Positions 1-7,725 of a stretch of 63,669 nucleotides of DNA are shown piece after piece. The notes under the pieces were generated by a model. The model searched no databases and was not told the origin of the DNA. It saw only the letters and a list, made by a program, of their open reading frames with translations. The stretch is from contig WYEG01000059.1 of NCBI GenBank assembly GCA_009903935.1, positions 1 through 63,669 of the forward strand. The letters run 5' to 3'. The stretch is from Caldimicrobium sp. GTDB lineage: Bacteria > Desulfobacterota > Thermodesulfobacteria > Thermodesulfobacteriales > Thermodesulfobacteriaceae. The stretch's first letter is position 1; each line of letters opens with the position of its first letter. A program made the translations under genes and the position numbers.

Positions 1-38
1 CGGCAGGACAAAGTAGAGGGGACTTTTTGAATAGCCCC
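1..38. repeat. Terminus of a dispersed palindromic (MITE/REP-like) element, cut by the window edge
   Basis: Read on the minus strand, this stretch begins GGGGCTATTCAAAAAGTCCCC and ends CTTTGTCCTGCCG. That is the same end as the elements at 13955-14211, 39077-39500, 49996-50147 and 62118-62346 (GGCTGTT, an A-run, AAGTCCC, then GTCCTGCCGAGC). Only the outer end is inside the window. The remaining 95 bases before rlmB hold nothing I recognise. Confidence 0.7.
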
Positions 39-133
39 AGATGCCTTGAGAGAAAACCTAACCTGCTGAGCCCTTTTTGCTTTCTTTTAGGACATACCTT
101 TTATAACATCAAAAGCTCTACTATAATTAAACC

Positions 134-877
134 ATGGTTGTCTGGGGAATAAATCCGGTCTTAGAAGCCTTGGAAGAAAATCCTGAAGGCATAGAAAGGA
201 TAATCATCTTTAAAAAAGCCCTTTCAGGTAAGGTCTACCGGATATTAGAACTTGCCAAAAAACATGAAATTCAGGTTAAGATAGTTGATGACCCGAATTT
301 TCATCCCCCAAAAGTCCCGCCTCAAGCAAACACTCAAGGCGTAGTAGCCTATATCTCTGAATTTCAGTATGCTTCCCTTGAAGAAATAGAAATGTCTTGG
401 ACTTTATCTCATGAGACACCACTTGTTCTTGCTCTTGATGGGGTTTCCGACCCACAGAACCTTGGCTCAATCATTAGGTCAGCTGTTGCCCTGTTTGCCC
501 ATGGAATTGTCATACCAAAGCATAGGGCTTGCGAAGTCACAGGAACGGTTATCAAAGCCTCATCCGGAGCGGCTTTCAAAATCCCTATAGCTAAGGTCAC
601 AAACCTCAAGCATGCTCTTTCTTATTTTAAAAAGCTTGGTGTTTATGTGCTTGGGCTAACCCATAAGACAGAGACGAATATTTTTGACCTTGGCCTTTGC
701 CTCCCTTTAATCATCCTTGCAGGAAGCGAAGGCTCAGGCATTAGACCCTCTCTTCTTAAGGAATGCGATTTTTTAGCTAAAATCCCCATAAGCCCAAGGA
801 TGGAAAGCCTAAATGTAGCGCAGGCTGTAGCCATAGCCCTTTACGAAGTTCAAAGGCAAAGACGCTTTGCTAAATAA
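134..877 (+). CDS. rlmB: 23S rRNA (guanosine-2'-O)-methyltransferase, TrmH/SpoU family
   Basis: A SPOUT-fold SAM-dependent 2'-O-ribose methyltransferase, probably modifying 23S rRNA (RlmB type) in the cytoplasm. Residues 1-75 resemble the L30e-like substrate-binding domain and about 95-247 form the knotted catalytic domain. The family motifs are visible: DGVSDPQNLGSIIRSA (about 103-118), LAGSEGSG (about 194-201) and ISPRMESLNVAQAVAIALYE near the C-terminus. Its 247 residues are normal for the family. The start is the first ATG after a weak upstream region, with no strong Shine-Dalgarno. It stands alone, convergent with the next operon. The alternative is a tRNA-modifying TrmH-like enzyme; the family is certain but the exact substrate is inferred. 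Confidence 0.88.
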   Translation: MVVWGINPVLEALEENPEGIERIIIFKKALSGKVYRILELAKKHEIQVKIVDDPNFHPPKVPPQANTQGVVAYISEFQYASLEEIEMSWTLSHETPLVLALDGVSDPQNLGSIIRSAVALFAHGIVIPKHRACEVTGTVIKASSGAAFKIPIAKVTNLKHALSYFKKLGVYVLGLTHKTETNIFDLGLCLPLIILAGSEGSGIRPSLLKECDFLAKIPISPRMESLNVAQAVAIALYEVQRQRRFAK

Positions 878-921
878 TTATTCCAAAACACCCCATACAG
901 GGTGAGACTTTCCTAAGTGGG

Positions 922-1401
922 TCAACCACCTGAGAGATAAAGGTAAAGCAGTCTTTTTTCAACATTTGGGTCAAAGAATGCATCATCAAAAGGTTCGGCT
1001 AATAAGATGTTTGGATTATAATCGGGTATCTTTTCGACGCCACCTATCTCATATTTTCCAGACCTTACATCTATGAGAGTAAACATTTGAAGGTTGGTCA
1101 ATAGGGCATACCTCGGCGGGGGCGAGGAGAACACCCGAGCAAGGGCTAAGGCTTCCCTCTCAAAGGACAAAAGTCCTCTGACCGATGATTTATAATGGCA
1201 AAGTAAGATACACCTTTCTTTAAGCTCCACGATTAAAGGCAGGATGAGGTTAAAGGTTGTGTCGTTAAAAATAAAGGTAAAGGGGGCAAAAGTTTTAAGA
1301 GAATGTTCCGGATAGCCCTTTGCCAGAAAGAGCTCTTTTAAATTCTTTGCTACCTCTTTGTCAAGAGGGGTTTTATCAACCTTTCTCGGGCAATATTCCA
1401 T
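922..1401 (-). CDS. Small protein resembling the HsdR N-terminal (PD-(D/E)XK-like) domain
   Basis: A 159-residue protein whose middle part (CHYKSS..., then a helix, then RYALLTNLQMFTLID) follows the pattern of HSDR_N_2-type domains, where a strand ending in Glu-Cys-Lys is followed by a helix and a Y-x-[IL]-L-T-N-G strand. Here the ECK position reads HYK and the Gly is lost, so catalytic activity is doubtful. The only ATG start overlaps the 3' end of the upstream PHP gene by 52 bp, which points to translational coupling or a shorter non-ATG start. It is last in a three-gene minus-strand operon. The function is not known; the nuclease-like fold is inference. Confidence 0.55.
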   Translation of the reverse strand: MEYCPRKVDKTPLDKEVAKNLKELFLAKGYPEHSLKTFAPFTFIFNDTTFNLILPLIVELKERCILLCHYKSSVRGLLSFEREALALARVFSSPPPRYALLTNLQMFTLIDVRSGKYEIGGVEKIPDYNPNILLAEPFDDAFFDPNVEKRLLYLYLSGG

Positions 1402-2006
1402 ATCCTTTCAACTTCCTCAGGTGTTAACCCTGCTCCTAAACCAACCCTCATCGCCCAATCTTTGCTCATCAGGTCGCTTGGACTATGGGCATCGGAGTTG
1501 ATGACAAGGTTTGCCCCATGCTTTTTAGCTAAGCTCACCACATGCCCATTCGTTAGAGAATGCCCCTTCCTTGCCGATACCTCAAGAAATACCCCTTTTT
1601 TAACGGCAAGCTTTACTTCTTCTTCAGTTATAAGACCAGGATGGGCAAGGATGTCTGCTCCTCCCTCGATTGCCGCAAGGTTTGTCCCCTCGGCAACGGG
1701 CTCGGCTATTGTCTCTCCATGAACGACTACGAGCTCAGCCCCAGCCTTTCGGCACTCTTTGATAAGCTCAGGGATCAAATCTGGGGACACATGGGTAAGC
1801 TCAACCCCAACGATAAAGAAGGGAAGCTTCTCTTGGACTACTTTTTTAAACTTAAGAAGCGACTTTATAGCCTGCTCAAAGTTTGAATGGTCTACATGGT
1901 CGGTTATGGCAATAGCTTCATAGTTTAACGCTTGAACCCTTCGCCAAAGTTCAGCAGGAATTAGTTCACCATCGCTAAAGACAGAATGACAGTGAAGGTC
2001 AAACAA
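1350..2006 (-). CDS. PHP-domain metal-dependent phosphoesterase
   Basis: A 218-residue protein of the PHP family (histidinol-phosphatase-like phosphoesterases with a multi-metal site). Metal ligands are visible as DLHCHSVFSDG (residues 3-13), ITDHVDHSN (about 34-42), HPGLITEEE (about 122) and NSDAHSPSDL (about 170-179). The length fits stand-alone PHP proteins of the histidinol phosphatase-related type. It lies 9 bp downstream of the DUF151 gene and overlaps the next gene, so the three are probably cotranscribed. The substrate cannot be told from sequence. Confidence 0.82.
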   Translation of the reverse strand: MFDLHCHSVFSDGELIPAELWRRVQALNYEAIAITDHVDHSNFEQAIKSLLKFKKVVQEKLPFFIVGVELTHVSPDLIPELIKECRKAGAELVVVHGETIAEPVAEGTNLAAIEGGADILAHPGLITEEEVKLAVKKGVFLEVSARKGHSLTNGHVVSLAKKHGANLVINSDAHSPSDLMSKDWAMRVGLGAGLTPEEVERIWNIARERLIKPLLTKR

Positions 2007-2015
2007 GCTTGCAAC

Positions 2016-2528
2016 CTACATCTTGTATTTGAAATGGGTCGGGTCAAGCTCTTCAAGAATTTCGCTAAGCCTTTCCTTGTCCTTTTCTGTTGCTCCAACT
2101 ATGGTTTCTTTCTCTTCAACAGGAGACTCGGTGAAGGTTTGCCCTTTCTTCATCACCTCTTCTGCTACATAGATCTCAGCCCCTGTCCTTAGGGCTAAGG
2201 CTACGGCATCGCTTGGTCTTGCGTCAATCTCTACGAGCTGTCCTTGGATATCCAAGGTGATCAAGGCGTAGTAGGTGTTATCCCGGAGGTCAACGATCTC
2301 AACCTTTGGCACTCTAATGCCGAGAAGGTCTAAGATGTTTTTCAAAAGGTCATGGGTTAACGGTCTTGGGAACTGAATGTTTTCAAGCCTTGAAGCGATG
2401 GATGTAGCCTCAAGGACCCCAATCCATATAGGAAGTATCCTGTTGCCCCTCTCTTCCTTAAGAAGCATGACAGGGCTGTTTGAAACCGGGTCTACCGCTA
2501 TGCCATGAATAAAAACCTTTATCTTCAT
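2016..2528 (-). CDS. Bifunctional nuclease domain (DUF151) protein
   Basis: A 170-residue protein with the complete BFN/DUF151 domain: ILPIWIGVLEATSIA (about 31-45), RPLTHDLLKNIL (about 55-66) and the signature DARPSDAVALALRTGAEIYVAEEV (about 103-126). A small C-terminal UvrB/UvrC-type region is common in the family; here the tail (KDKERLSEILEELDPTHFKYKM) is acidic and short. The family has been linked to DNase/RNase activity, but its bacterial role is not settled. It is the first gene of the minus-strand operon with the PHP gene. The start ATG at 2528 is followed directly by the conserved MKIKVFIHGIAVDP opening. Confidence 0.85.
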   Translation of the reverse strand: MKIKVFIHGIAVDPVSNSPVMLLKEERGNRILPIWIGVLEATSIASRLENIQFPRPLTHDLLKNILDLLGIRVPKVEIVDLRDNTYYALITLDIQGQLVEIDARPSDAVALALRTGAEIYVAEEVMKKGQTFTESPVEEKETIVGATEKDKERLSEILEELDPTHFKYKM

Positions 2529-2616
2529 GCGCTACCACCTCTTTTCCTAATTTTAAGCCTTTTAATAAAACATAAGAAACTCTTCCTAAAAGTCAAGAAG
2601 AAAAAGTAAGCTGTTA

Positions 2617-2989
2617 TTACTAATGGTAATGTCACCTATAATTCCCAGTTTGGGATGTCACATCTTTGGCCTTTTTCTTTAATCTAAAACTACGCCTCTA
2701 GGGATTGTCCTCTGCTGGCTTCCATCTCTCCTGTTTTACCCCTCCTCTTACCATCTCTTCAACTTTCTTTGCATCTAAAGCCTGGCTATAGCTAAGGTGT
2801 AAAGCGTGAGAAGCTTCTTTTAAAGTAAGTTTACCATTGAGGACATCGGATAAAATTTTGAGCCTGTCCAATTCAACCACCGAAATCTGACATGTTTTCA
2901 TTGCTATCACCTCCCTGAGGATACAGGGAGGATACCCTCTCAATGTGCCATTTCAAATTAGAATTAAATGTGACATTTCAAAATAGTAA
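2617..2989 (-). mobile_element. Internally deleted insertion sequence with 45-bp imperfect terminal inverted repeats
   Basis: The ends at 2617-2661 and 2945-2989 align over 45 bp as inverted repeats. Both begin TTACTA and carry AATGTCAC about 11 bp further in, ATTC in the middle, and a second [AG]ATG[TG]CAC box at the inner edge, so each end holds two copies of a TGTCAC-like box. Between them lies only the N-terminal piece of a transposase (see the pseudogene here). At 373 bp total this is a MITE-like, non-autonomous remnant. Confidence 0.72.
2698..2943 (-). pseudogene. Truncated ISNCY-type transposase, N-terminal HTH only
   Basis: From the internal Met at residue 15 (MKTCQISVVELDRLKILSDV) the sequence matches the start of ISNCY-family transposases, whose first helix-turn-helix reads LTLKEASHALHLSYSQAL here. 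After about 55 residues the similarity to the expected continuation (arginine-rich second helix and RNase H-like catalytic domain) stops, and the frame runs out after 81 codons. A Shine-Dalgarno (GGAGGTG) lies just before Met15, making ATG 2901 the original start. The gene is bounded by the two terminal inverted repeats. It is a relic and has no catalytic residues. Confidence 0.7.
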
Positions 2990-3067
2990 CGACATAGTGG
3001 GTAAGCTGTGGTTGACAAGACCTAATAAAGGATTATATTTAGCAAAAAATTTTAGGGGAGAGGTTAG

Positions 3068-3304
3068 ATGGCACGCCACAAGAAGAGAGAAAGGGAAAGG
3101 GAGATTGAAAGAAGAAGAAGGCGTAGAGAAAAGCTCGCTAAGCTAAGAAGGAAAGGGCTTTTCCCCCGTCCTGAAGGATATGACCCAACGGTTTACTCTT
3201 ATGTTGCTTATGCCGTAGCCAAAGGCATCATGACCTTAGACCAAGCCTTAGCCCGTTTAGAAAAAGCCAAGGTTGAACCTCAAAAGGAAGAGAGCACAAA
3301 CTAA
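3068..3304 (+). CDS. Small highly basic protein, unknown function
   Basis: A 78-residue protein with a strikingly basic N-terminus (MARHKKREREREIERRRRRR, then REKLAKLRRKG) followed by FPRPEGYDPTVYSYVAYAVAKGIMTLDQALARLEKAK. The basic arm suggests nucleic-acid or ribosome binding, and the second half looks like a small helical domain. A Shine-Dalgarno (GGGGAGAGG) precedes the ATG, and a clear terminator follows the stop, so it is an independent gene. I do not recognise the family. Confidence 0.6.
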   Translation: MARHKKREREREIERRRRRREKLAKLRRKGLFPRPEGYDPTVYSYVAYAVAKGIMTLDQALARLEKAKVEPQKEESTN

Positions 3305-3345
3305 GGGAGCTTGCCTTTCGTAGCAAGCTCCTTCCTTTTCATTTT
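3305..3345 (+). terminator. Rho-independent terminator after the small basic protein gene
   Basis: Inverted repeat GGGAGCTTGC / GCAAGCTCC with an 8-base loop (CTTTCGTA), followed by TTCCTTTTC. It begins directly after the stop codon of the 78-residue gene and separates it from the ABC transporter operon. Confidence 0.75.
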
Positions 3346-3356
3346 CATTCTATTTC

Positions 3357-4103
3357 ATGCTGCCAGTTGTTCAAGTTTTTAGATTGTTTAAAAGCTATGG
3401 GAAAAAGTCTGTCTTAAAGGATGTTTCCTTTTCTCTATTCAAAGGAGATATACTTGGCATAATCGGACCTAATGGTGCGGGTAAAACGACCCTTCTTTAC
3501 ATACTTCTTGGGATAATCGAACCAACCTCTGGGGAAGTAAAATACTTTGGAAAACCTCTTAAGAAAGAGAGAAGCAAAATTCTAAAGCGCGTTGGATTTG
3601 CCTCAAACTATGTGAGCCTTCCCTATTCTCTAACCGTGGAAGAAAACCTAAAGGTCTTTGCCCATCTTTATGAGGTAAAGGACTACCGCAAAAGGATTGA
3701 TGAGGTTTTGCAAACCTTTAAGTTAGCTGACAAGAAAAAGGCTTTGTGTAGAGCCCTCTCTACTGGAGAGATGATGAGGTTAAACTTAGCTCGAGCCTTC
3801 CTTCACGAGCCTGATGTCCTCCTCCTTGATGAGCCAACAGCTGGTCTTGACCCAGAATACATGCGAGAAGTTGCCGAATTTTTAAAGAAGCAGGCTGAAG
3901 AACGGGGGCTAAGCATAATTCTTACCTCCCATCAACTCTCAGAGCTTGAGAAGATAGCAAACAAGCTTCTCCTTATAAAAGGAGGTAGAATATTAGCCTT
4001 CGGGGGCTTAGAGGAACTTTTTAAACTTTATGGAGTTGACAACTTAGAAGAGCTTTACTTTAAAGCCTTTTCCAACGCTTCCTTAGGAAATAGTGATGGT
4101 TAG
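3357..4103 (+). CDS. ABC-2 type exporter, ATP-binding subunit
   Basis: A 248-residue ATPase of the CcmA/DRA family. Walker A is GPNGAGKTTL (about 37-46), the signature is LSTGEMMRLNLARA (about 137-150, LSTGE instead of LSGGQ), Walker B is VLLLDEPTAGLDPE (about 157-170), and the switch His is in LTSHQLSE. It overlaps the following permease gene by 11 bp, so the two form one exporter. The substrate could be a drug, lipid or polysaccharide precursor; the sequence does not decide. The start ATG at 3357 is followed by the normal family N-terminus. Confidence 0.88.
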   Translation: MLPVVQVFRLFKSYGKKSVLKDVSFSLFKGDILGIIGPNGAGKTTLLYILLGIIEPTSGEVKYFGKPLKKERSKILKRVGFASNYVSLPYSLTVEENLKVFAHLYEVKDYRKRIDEVLQTFKLADKKKALCRALSTGEMMRLNLARAFLHEPDVLLLDEPTAGLDPEYMREVAEFLKKQAEERGLSIILTSHQLSELEKIANKLLLIKGGRILAFGGLEELFKLYGVDNLEELYFKAFSNASLGNSDG

Positions 4104-4884
4104 CTTTAGGCGAATTCTTGCTATTCTTCTTAGACATCTCTATCTTTTAAAACATAGCGTTAGCAGATGGATTGACCTTCTCTACTGGCCAACCATTGAC
4201 CTTTTGCTATGGGGTTTTGTCTCTCTCTACATTCAGCAGAGGGAGGGTAGCGGAATTGTGTATCATTTTCTTGGAGCGCTTATTCTTTGGAACATTTTGA
4301 TCAGGGCTCAGCAGGGGCTTGCTGTTGGCTTTCTTGAAGATGTCTGGGCAAGAAACCTTCTTCATCTCTTTGCCTCGCCCCTAACGCTTCTTGATTATGT
4401 TTTAGGGCTTCTGTTTTTTAGCATCCTTAAGGCTGCTGTAGCCTCTCTTTTGATGGGGTGCCTTGGGGTCTTGATCTTTGATTTTAACTTTTTTGCTCAA
4501 GGGTTAGCCCTTTTTAACCTTACCTTTGCCCTTCTTCTTTTTGCTTGGTCAGTTGGGCTCATCACTATAGCCTTGGTCCTTTATTTTGGGCAGGAAGCTG
4601 AAATCTTTGCCTGGGCTTTAGCCTTACTTTTTCTTCCCTTTTCGGCTGTATTCTATCCTGTGTCCGTTCTTCCTCCGCTTTTTCAAGAGATTGCAAAGTT
4701 TGTCCCCACATCTTATGTGTTTGAGGGTATGAGGATGGTTTTTCAAGCAAAGGATGTGCCCTTGCTATTTCTTTTTAAAGCCTATCTTTTGATCTTAGTC
4801 TACCTAATCCTAAGCGTTTTCATATTTAGCTATTCCTTTAAGCTTAGCAAGGTTCAGGGTAAGCTAACTAAGGTCGGTGAATAG
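4093..4884 (+). CDS. ABC-2 type exporter, permease subunit
   Basis: A 263-residue integral membrane protein with about six hydrophobic segments and the ABC-2 family pattern of a long loop followed by FLPFSAVFYPVSVLPPLFQEIAKFVPTSYVFEGMR (about 178-212). The second codon is also ATG, so the true start may be 4096. It is translationally coupled to the ATPase gene. Together they form a two-subunit exporter in the inner membrane with unknown cargo. Confidence 0.85.
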   Translation: MMVSFRRILAILLRHLYLLKHSVSRWIDLLYWPTIDLLLWGFVSLYIQQREGSGIVYHFLGALILWNILIRAQQGLAVGFLEDVWARNLLHLFASPLTLLDYVLGLLFFSILKAAVASLLMGCLGVLIFDFNFFAQGLALFNLTFALLLFAWSVGLITIALVLYFGQEAEIFAWALALLFLPFSAVFYPVSVLPPLFQEIAKFVPTSYVFEGMRMVFQAKDVPLLFLFKAYLLILVYLILSVFIFSYSFKLSKVQGKLTKVGE

Positions 4885-4932
4885 CCCGGTTGCCTTGTTT
4901 TTTCATACTTTTTGGTTATTTTATACTTTGCT

Positions 4933-6750
4933 ATGAGTAGGGTAAAGGTAGAGAAGGCTATACCTCAAGAGAGGATTAGGAATTTTAGCATCATTGCCCA
5001 CATTGACCACGGGAAATCTACGCTTGCAGATAGGCTCCTTGAGTTTACTGGAGCGGTATGTGAACGGGAGATGCGAGACCAGTATCTTGATAAGCTTGAC
5101 TTAGAAAGAGAGAGGGGCATTACCATCAAGGCGCAAGCGGTAAGGCTTTATTATCAAGCAAAGGATGGGGAGGTCTACCAGCTAAACCTTATCGATACTC
5201 CAGGACATGTGGATTTTACCTATGAGGTGTCCCGGGCTCTATCTGCCTGTGAAGGGGCGCTTCTTGTGGTTGATGCCTCGCAGGGAGTAGAGGCTCAAAC
5301 CTTGGCTAATGTTTACCTTGCCTTAGAAAACAATTTAGAGATCATCCCAGTTATCAATAAGATTGACTTACCTCAGGCTGATATTGAGAAAACCAAAAAA
5401 GAAATTGAAGAAATAATAGGACTTCCAGCTGACGATGCCCTTCTTGTTAGCGCAAAGCTCGGGATCGGTATTGAAGAGGTTTTAGAGGCCATCGTCAAAA
5501 GGATACCCCCACCAAGAGGGAATAGAAACGCCCCACTCAGAGCCTTGGTGTTTGATTCCTGGTATGACCCCTTTCTTGGGGTAGTGGCTTTGGTTAGGGT
5601 GGTTGACGGAATGGTTTACCCAGGGCAAAAGATCAAGTTTTTATCTACGGGTAAAGCCTTTGAGGTTACCAAGGTTGGCGTTTTTGCTCCTGAGGCAACC
5701 TCGGTTGATTGTCTCGTTGCGGGTGAGGTAGGCTTTATTGCTGCTGGAATAAAAGAGATAAGAGATGCAAGGATTGGAGATACTATCACTGAAGCAAACG
5801 CAAATCCTCCTCCATTGCCCGGTTTTAAAGAATTAAAACCCGTTGTCTTTGCCGGGATTTTCCCGGTTGATAGCGATGATTATGAAGCATTAAAAGAGGC
5901 TATCCAAAAACTATGGCTAAACGACCCAGCCTTTTCTTATGAAATGGAGACTTCAGCGGCGCTTGGCTTTGGCTTTAGGTGCGGTTTTCAGGGACTACTT
6001 CACATGGAGATTGTGCAAGAAAGACTTGAAAGGGAGTTCAATCTTAATCTCATCACCACTGCACCTTCGGTGAAGTATAAGGTTAAGCTAAGGGATGGTA
6101 GGGAAATAGAGGTAGAAAACCCAGCCCACTGGCCAGACCCTGGGCAAATTTTAGAGGTGTATGAACCCTACATCCGAGCTGAAATCTATACCCCGAAGGA
6201 GTACCTTGGGCAGATTATCACCCTTTGCGAGGAAAAACGGGGTATCCAAAAGGAGATCAAGTTTATAACCCCGGAGAGAGTGGTTTTGGTGTATGAGCTA
6301 CCTTTCAGTGAAGTGGTTCTTGATTTTTATGATAAACTAAAAAGCTATTCCCGAGGTTATGCTTCTTTGGATTATCAATTCATCGGTTATAAGCCGGGAG
6401 ACCTTGTTAAGATGGACATTCTTATCAATAAACAGCCCGTAGATGCCCTTAGCTTTATCGTCCATCGGGATAAAGCTTACTACCGTGGAAGAGAGCTTGC
6501 AAGCAAGCTTAAAGAGGTCATTCCAAGACAGCTCTTTGAAGTGGTTATCCAGGCGGCAATTGGAAGCAAGGTCATCGCTCGAGAACGCATACCACCTTTG
6601 CGGAAAGATGTTCTTGCTAAATGCTACGGTGGGGATGTAACGAGAAAGAAAAAGCTCTTAGAAAAGCAGAAGGAAGGTAAAAAACGCTTGAAGGCCATAG
6701 GTGAAGTGGAGATCCCTCAAGAAGCCTTCCTTGCGGTGTTAAAAATATAA
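4933..6750 (+). CDS. lepA: Elongation factor 4 (LepA), ribosomal back-translocase GTPase
   Basis: A translational GTPase acting on stalled 70S ribosomes. From ATG 4933 it reads [20 protein letters not shown]; an upstream start at 4912 adds only seven hydrophobic residues and is less likely. The GTPase motifs are [10 protein letters not shown] (G1), [10 protein letters not shown] (G2), DTPGHVDF (G3), NKID (G4) and a SAK box (G5). The LepA-specific C-terminal domain is complete ([20 protein letters not shown] near residue 570). About 605 residues is the normal length. Confidence 0.96.
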   Translation: MSRVKVEKAIPQERIRNFSIIAHIDHGKSTLADRLLEFTGAVCEREMRDQYLDKLDLERERGITIKAQAVRLYYQAKDGEVYQLNLIDTPGHVDFTYEVSRALSACEGALLVVDASQGVEAQTLANVYLALENNLEIIPVINKIDLPQADIEKTKKEIEEIIGLPADDALLVSAKLGIGIEEVLEAIVKRIPPPRGNRNAPLRALVFDSWYDPFLGVVALVRVVDGMVYPGQKIKFLSTGKAFEVTKVGVFAPEATSVDCLVAGEVGFIAAGIKEIRDARIGDTITEANANPPPLPGFKELKPVVFAGIFPVDSDDYEALKEAIQKLWLNDPAFSYEMETSAALGFGFRCGFQGLLHMEIVQERLEREFNLNLITTAPSVKYKVKLRDGREIEVENPAHWPDPGQILEVYEPYIRAEIYTPKEYLGQIITLCEEKRGIQKEIKFITPERVVLVYELPFSEVVLDFYDKLKSYSRGYASLDYQFIGYKPGDLVKMDILINKQPVDALSFIVHRDKAYYRGRELASKLKEVIPRQLFEVVIQAAIGSKVIARERIPPLRKDVLAKCYGGDVTRKKKLLEKQKEGKKRLKAIGEVEIPQEAFLAVLKI

Positions 6751-7095
6751 ACTGTTTACGAAGCAGGATTTACGCTTTTTGGGGAGGACCGGAAAGATTG
6801 GGCTCATCTCTTAGCTGGATATTGGTTGAAGAGGAGACCCCTCGTCTTACGGCTCGGGGTGACAAAGAAAGGGGGCTCGGAGTGACATACCCTACCCTGT
6901 CCTGCCGAGCGATAGCGAGGCATCCCTTGCTTCGTTCGGGACGGCGTCCCTCCTCACTTCGTTCAGGACGGCGTCCCAAGGATGCCAAAGAAAGGAGGCT
7001 CTGGGGTAGCATTGAGTAGCTCGGAATAGCTAAAAAGGTTATCCGGGATGACGAGGCTCTCCTCGAGATTAGAGGTGGATTAAAGGAGGCTTTTC
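6751..7095. repeat. Intergenic region with a cluster of REP-like palindromes
   Basis: No gene is seen between lepA and the signal peptidase gene. Positions 6828-6990 hold several copies of the genome's palindromic core: GAGACCCCTCG...CTCGGGGTGACA, CCTGCCGAGCGATAGCGAGG, and two copies of a CTTCGTTC[GA]GGACGGCGTCCC unit in tandem (around 6930-6985). Short open frames here (rich in Pro-Glu-Arg-Ser-Glu-Gly on one strand) are products of the repeat. The GGCTGTT termini of the complete elements are not visible, so this is a fragment or rearranged copy. Confidence 0.7.
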
Positions 7096-7704
7096 ATGGA
7101 CTTAAAGGACAAGGCATTTGATTGGCTAAAAAGCATTCTAATCGCCTTGCTTTTAGCCCTTTTCATCAGGGCTTTTTTTATTCAGGCTTACAAAATCCCC
7201 TCTGGCTCTATGATCCCTACCTTACTCATAGGGGACTACCTTTTGGTGAATAAGATAACTTTTGGGCTGAAAAATCCCATAAAGGATGATTTTTTATACC
7301 TCAGACGGATACCGGAAAGGCAAGAGATCGTTGTCTTTACTTATCCTGTGGACAAAAAAGTTGATTTTATCAAAAGAGTCATAGGGCTTCCTGGAGATAA
7401 GGTTCAAATTATTAATAAAAAGGTGTATGTAAACGACAAACCCCTGAACGAGCCTTACGCAAGATGGACGGACCCTGAAGTTTATCCAAGGGATGTTAGC
7501 CCACGGGATAACTTTGGTCCAGTGCAAGTTCCAGAAGGGCATTTATTCGTGCTTGGGGATAACCGCGACCAAAGCTACGATAGTCGTTTCTGGGGCTTTG
7601 TGCCCATCAAATACCTTAAAGGAAGTGCATTGATAATCTATTTTTCCTGGGATAGCGAAAATGGAAGGATAAGGTTTGAGCGGGTCGGAAGATTAATTAA
7701 GTAA
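7096..7704 (+). CDS. lepB: Signal peptidase I
   Basis: An inner-membrane Ser/Lys protease that removes signal peptides of Sec/Tat-exported proteins. One N-terminal transmembrane helix (about 13-31), then box B with the catalytic Ser in PSGSMIPTL (about 36-44), box D with the catalytic Lys in FIKRVIGLPGD (about 92-102), and box E GDNRDQSYDSRFWGFVP (about 150-166). The length of 202 fits the family. A Shine-Dalgarno (AAAGGAGG) precedes ATG 7096. The prepilins and lipoproteins in this window use other peptidases. Confidence 0.94.
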   Translation: MDLKDKAFDWLKSILIALLLALFIRAFFIQAYKIPSGSMIPTLLIGDYLLVNKITFGLKNPIKDDFLYLRRIPERQEIVVFTYPVDKKVDFIKRVIGLPGDKVQIINKKVYVNDKPLNEPYARWTDPEVYPRDVSPRDNFGPVQVPEGHLFVLGDNRDQSYDSRFWGFVPIKYLKGSALIIYFSWDSENGRIRFERVGRLIK

Positions 7705-7725
7705 AGCAAGCTCAAAAATTTTCCC

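Noticed and set aside
6770-7019. Two short frames between lepA and lepB
   Set aside because: Repeat-derived (Arg-Arg-Pro-Glu-Arg-Ser or Ser-Gly-Arg-Arg-Pro) with no start signal.
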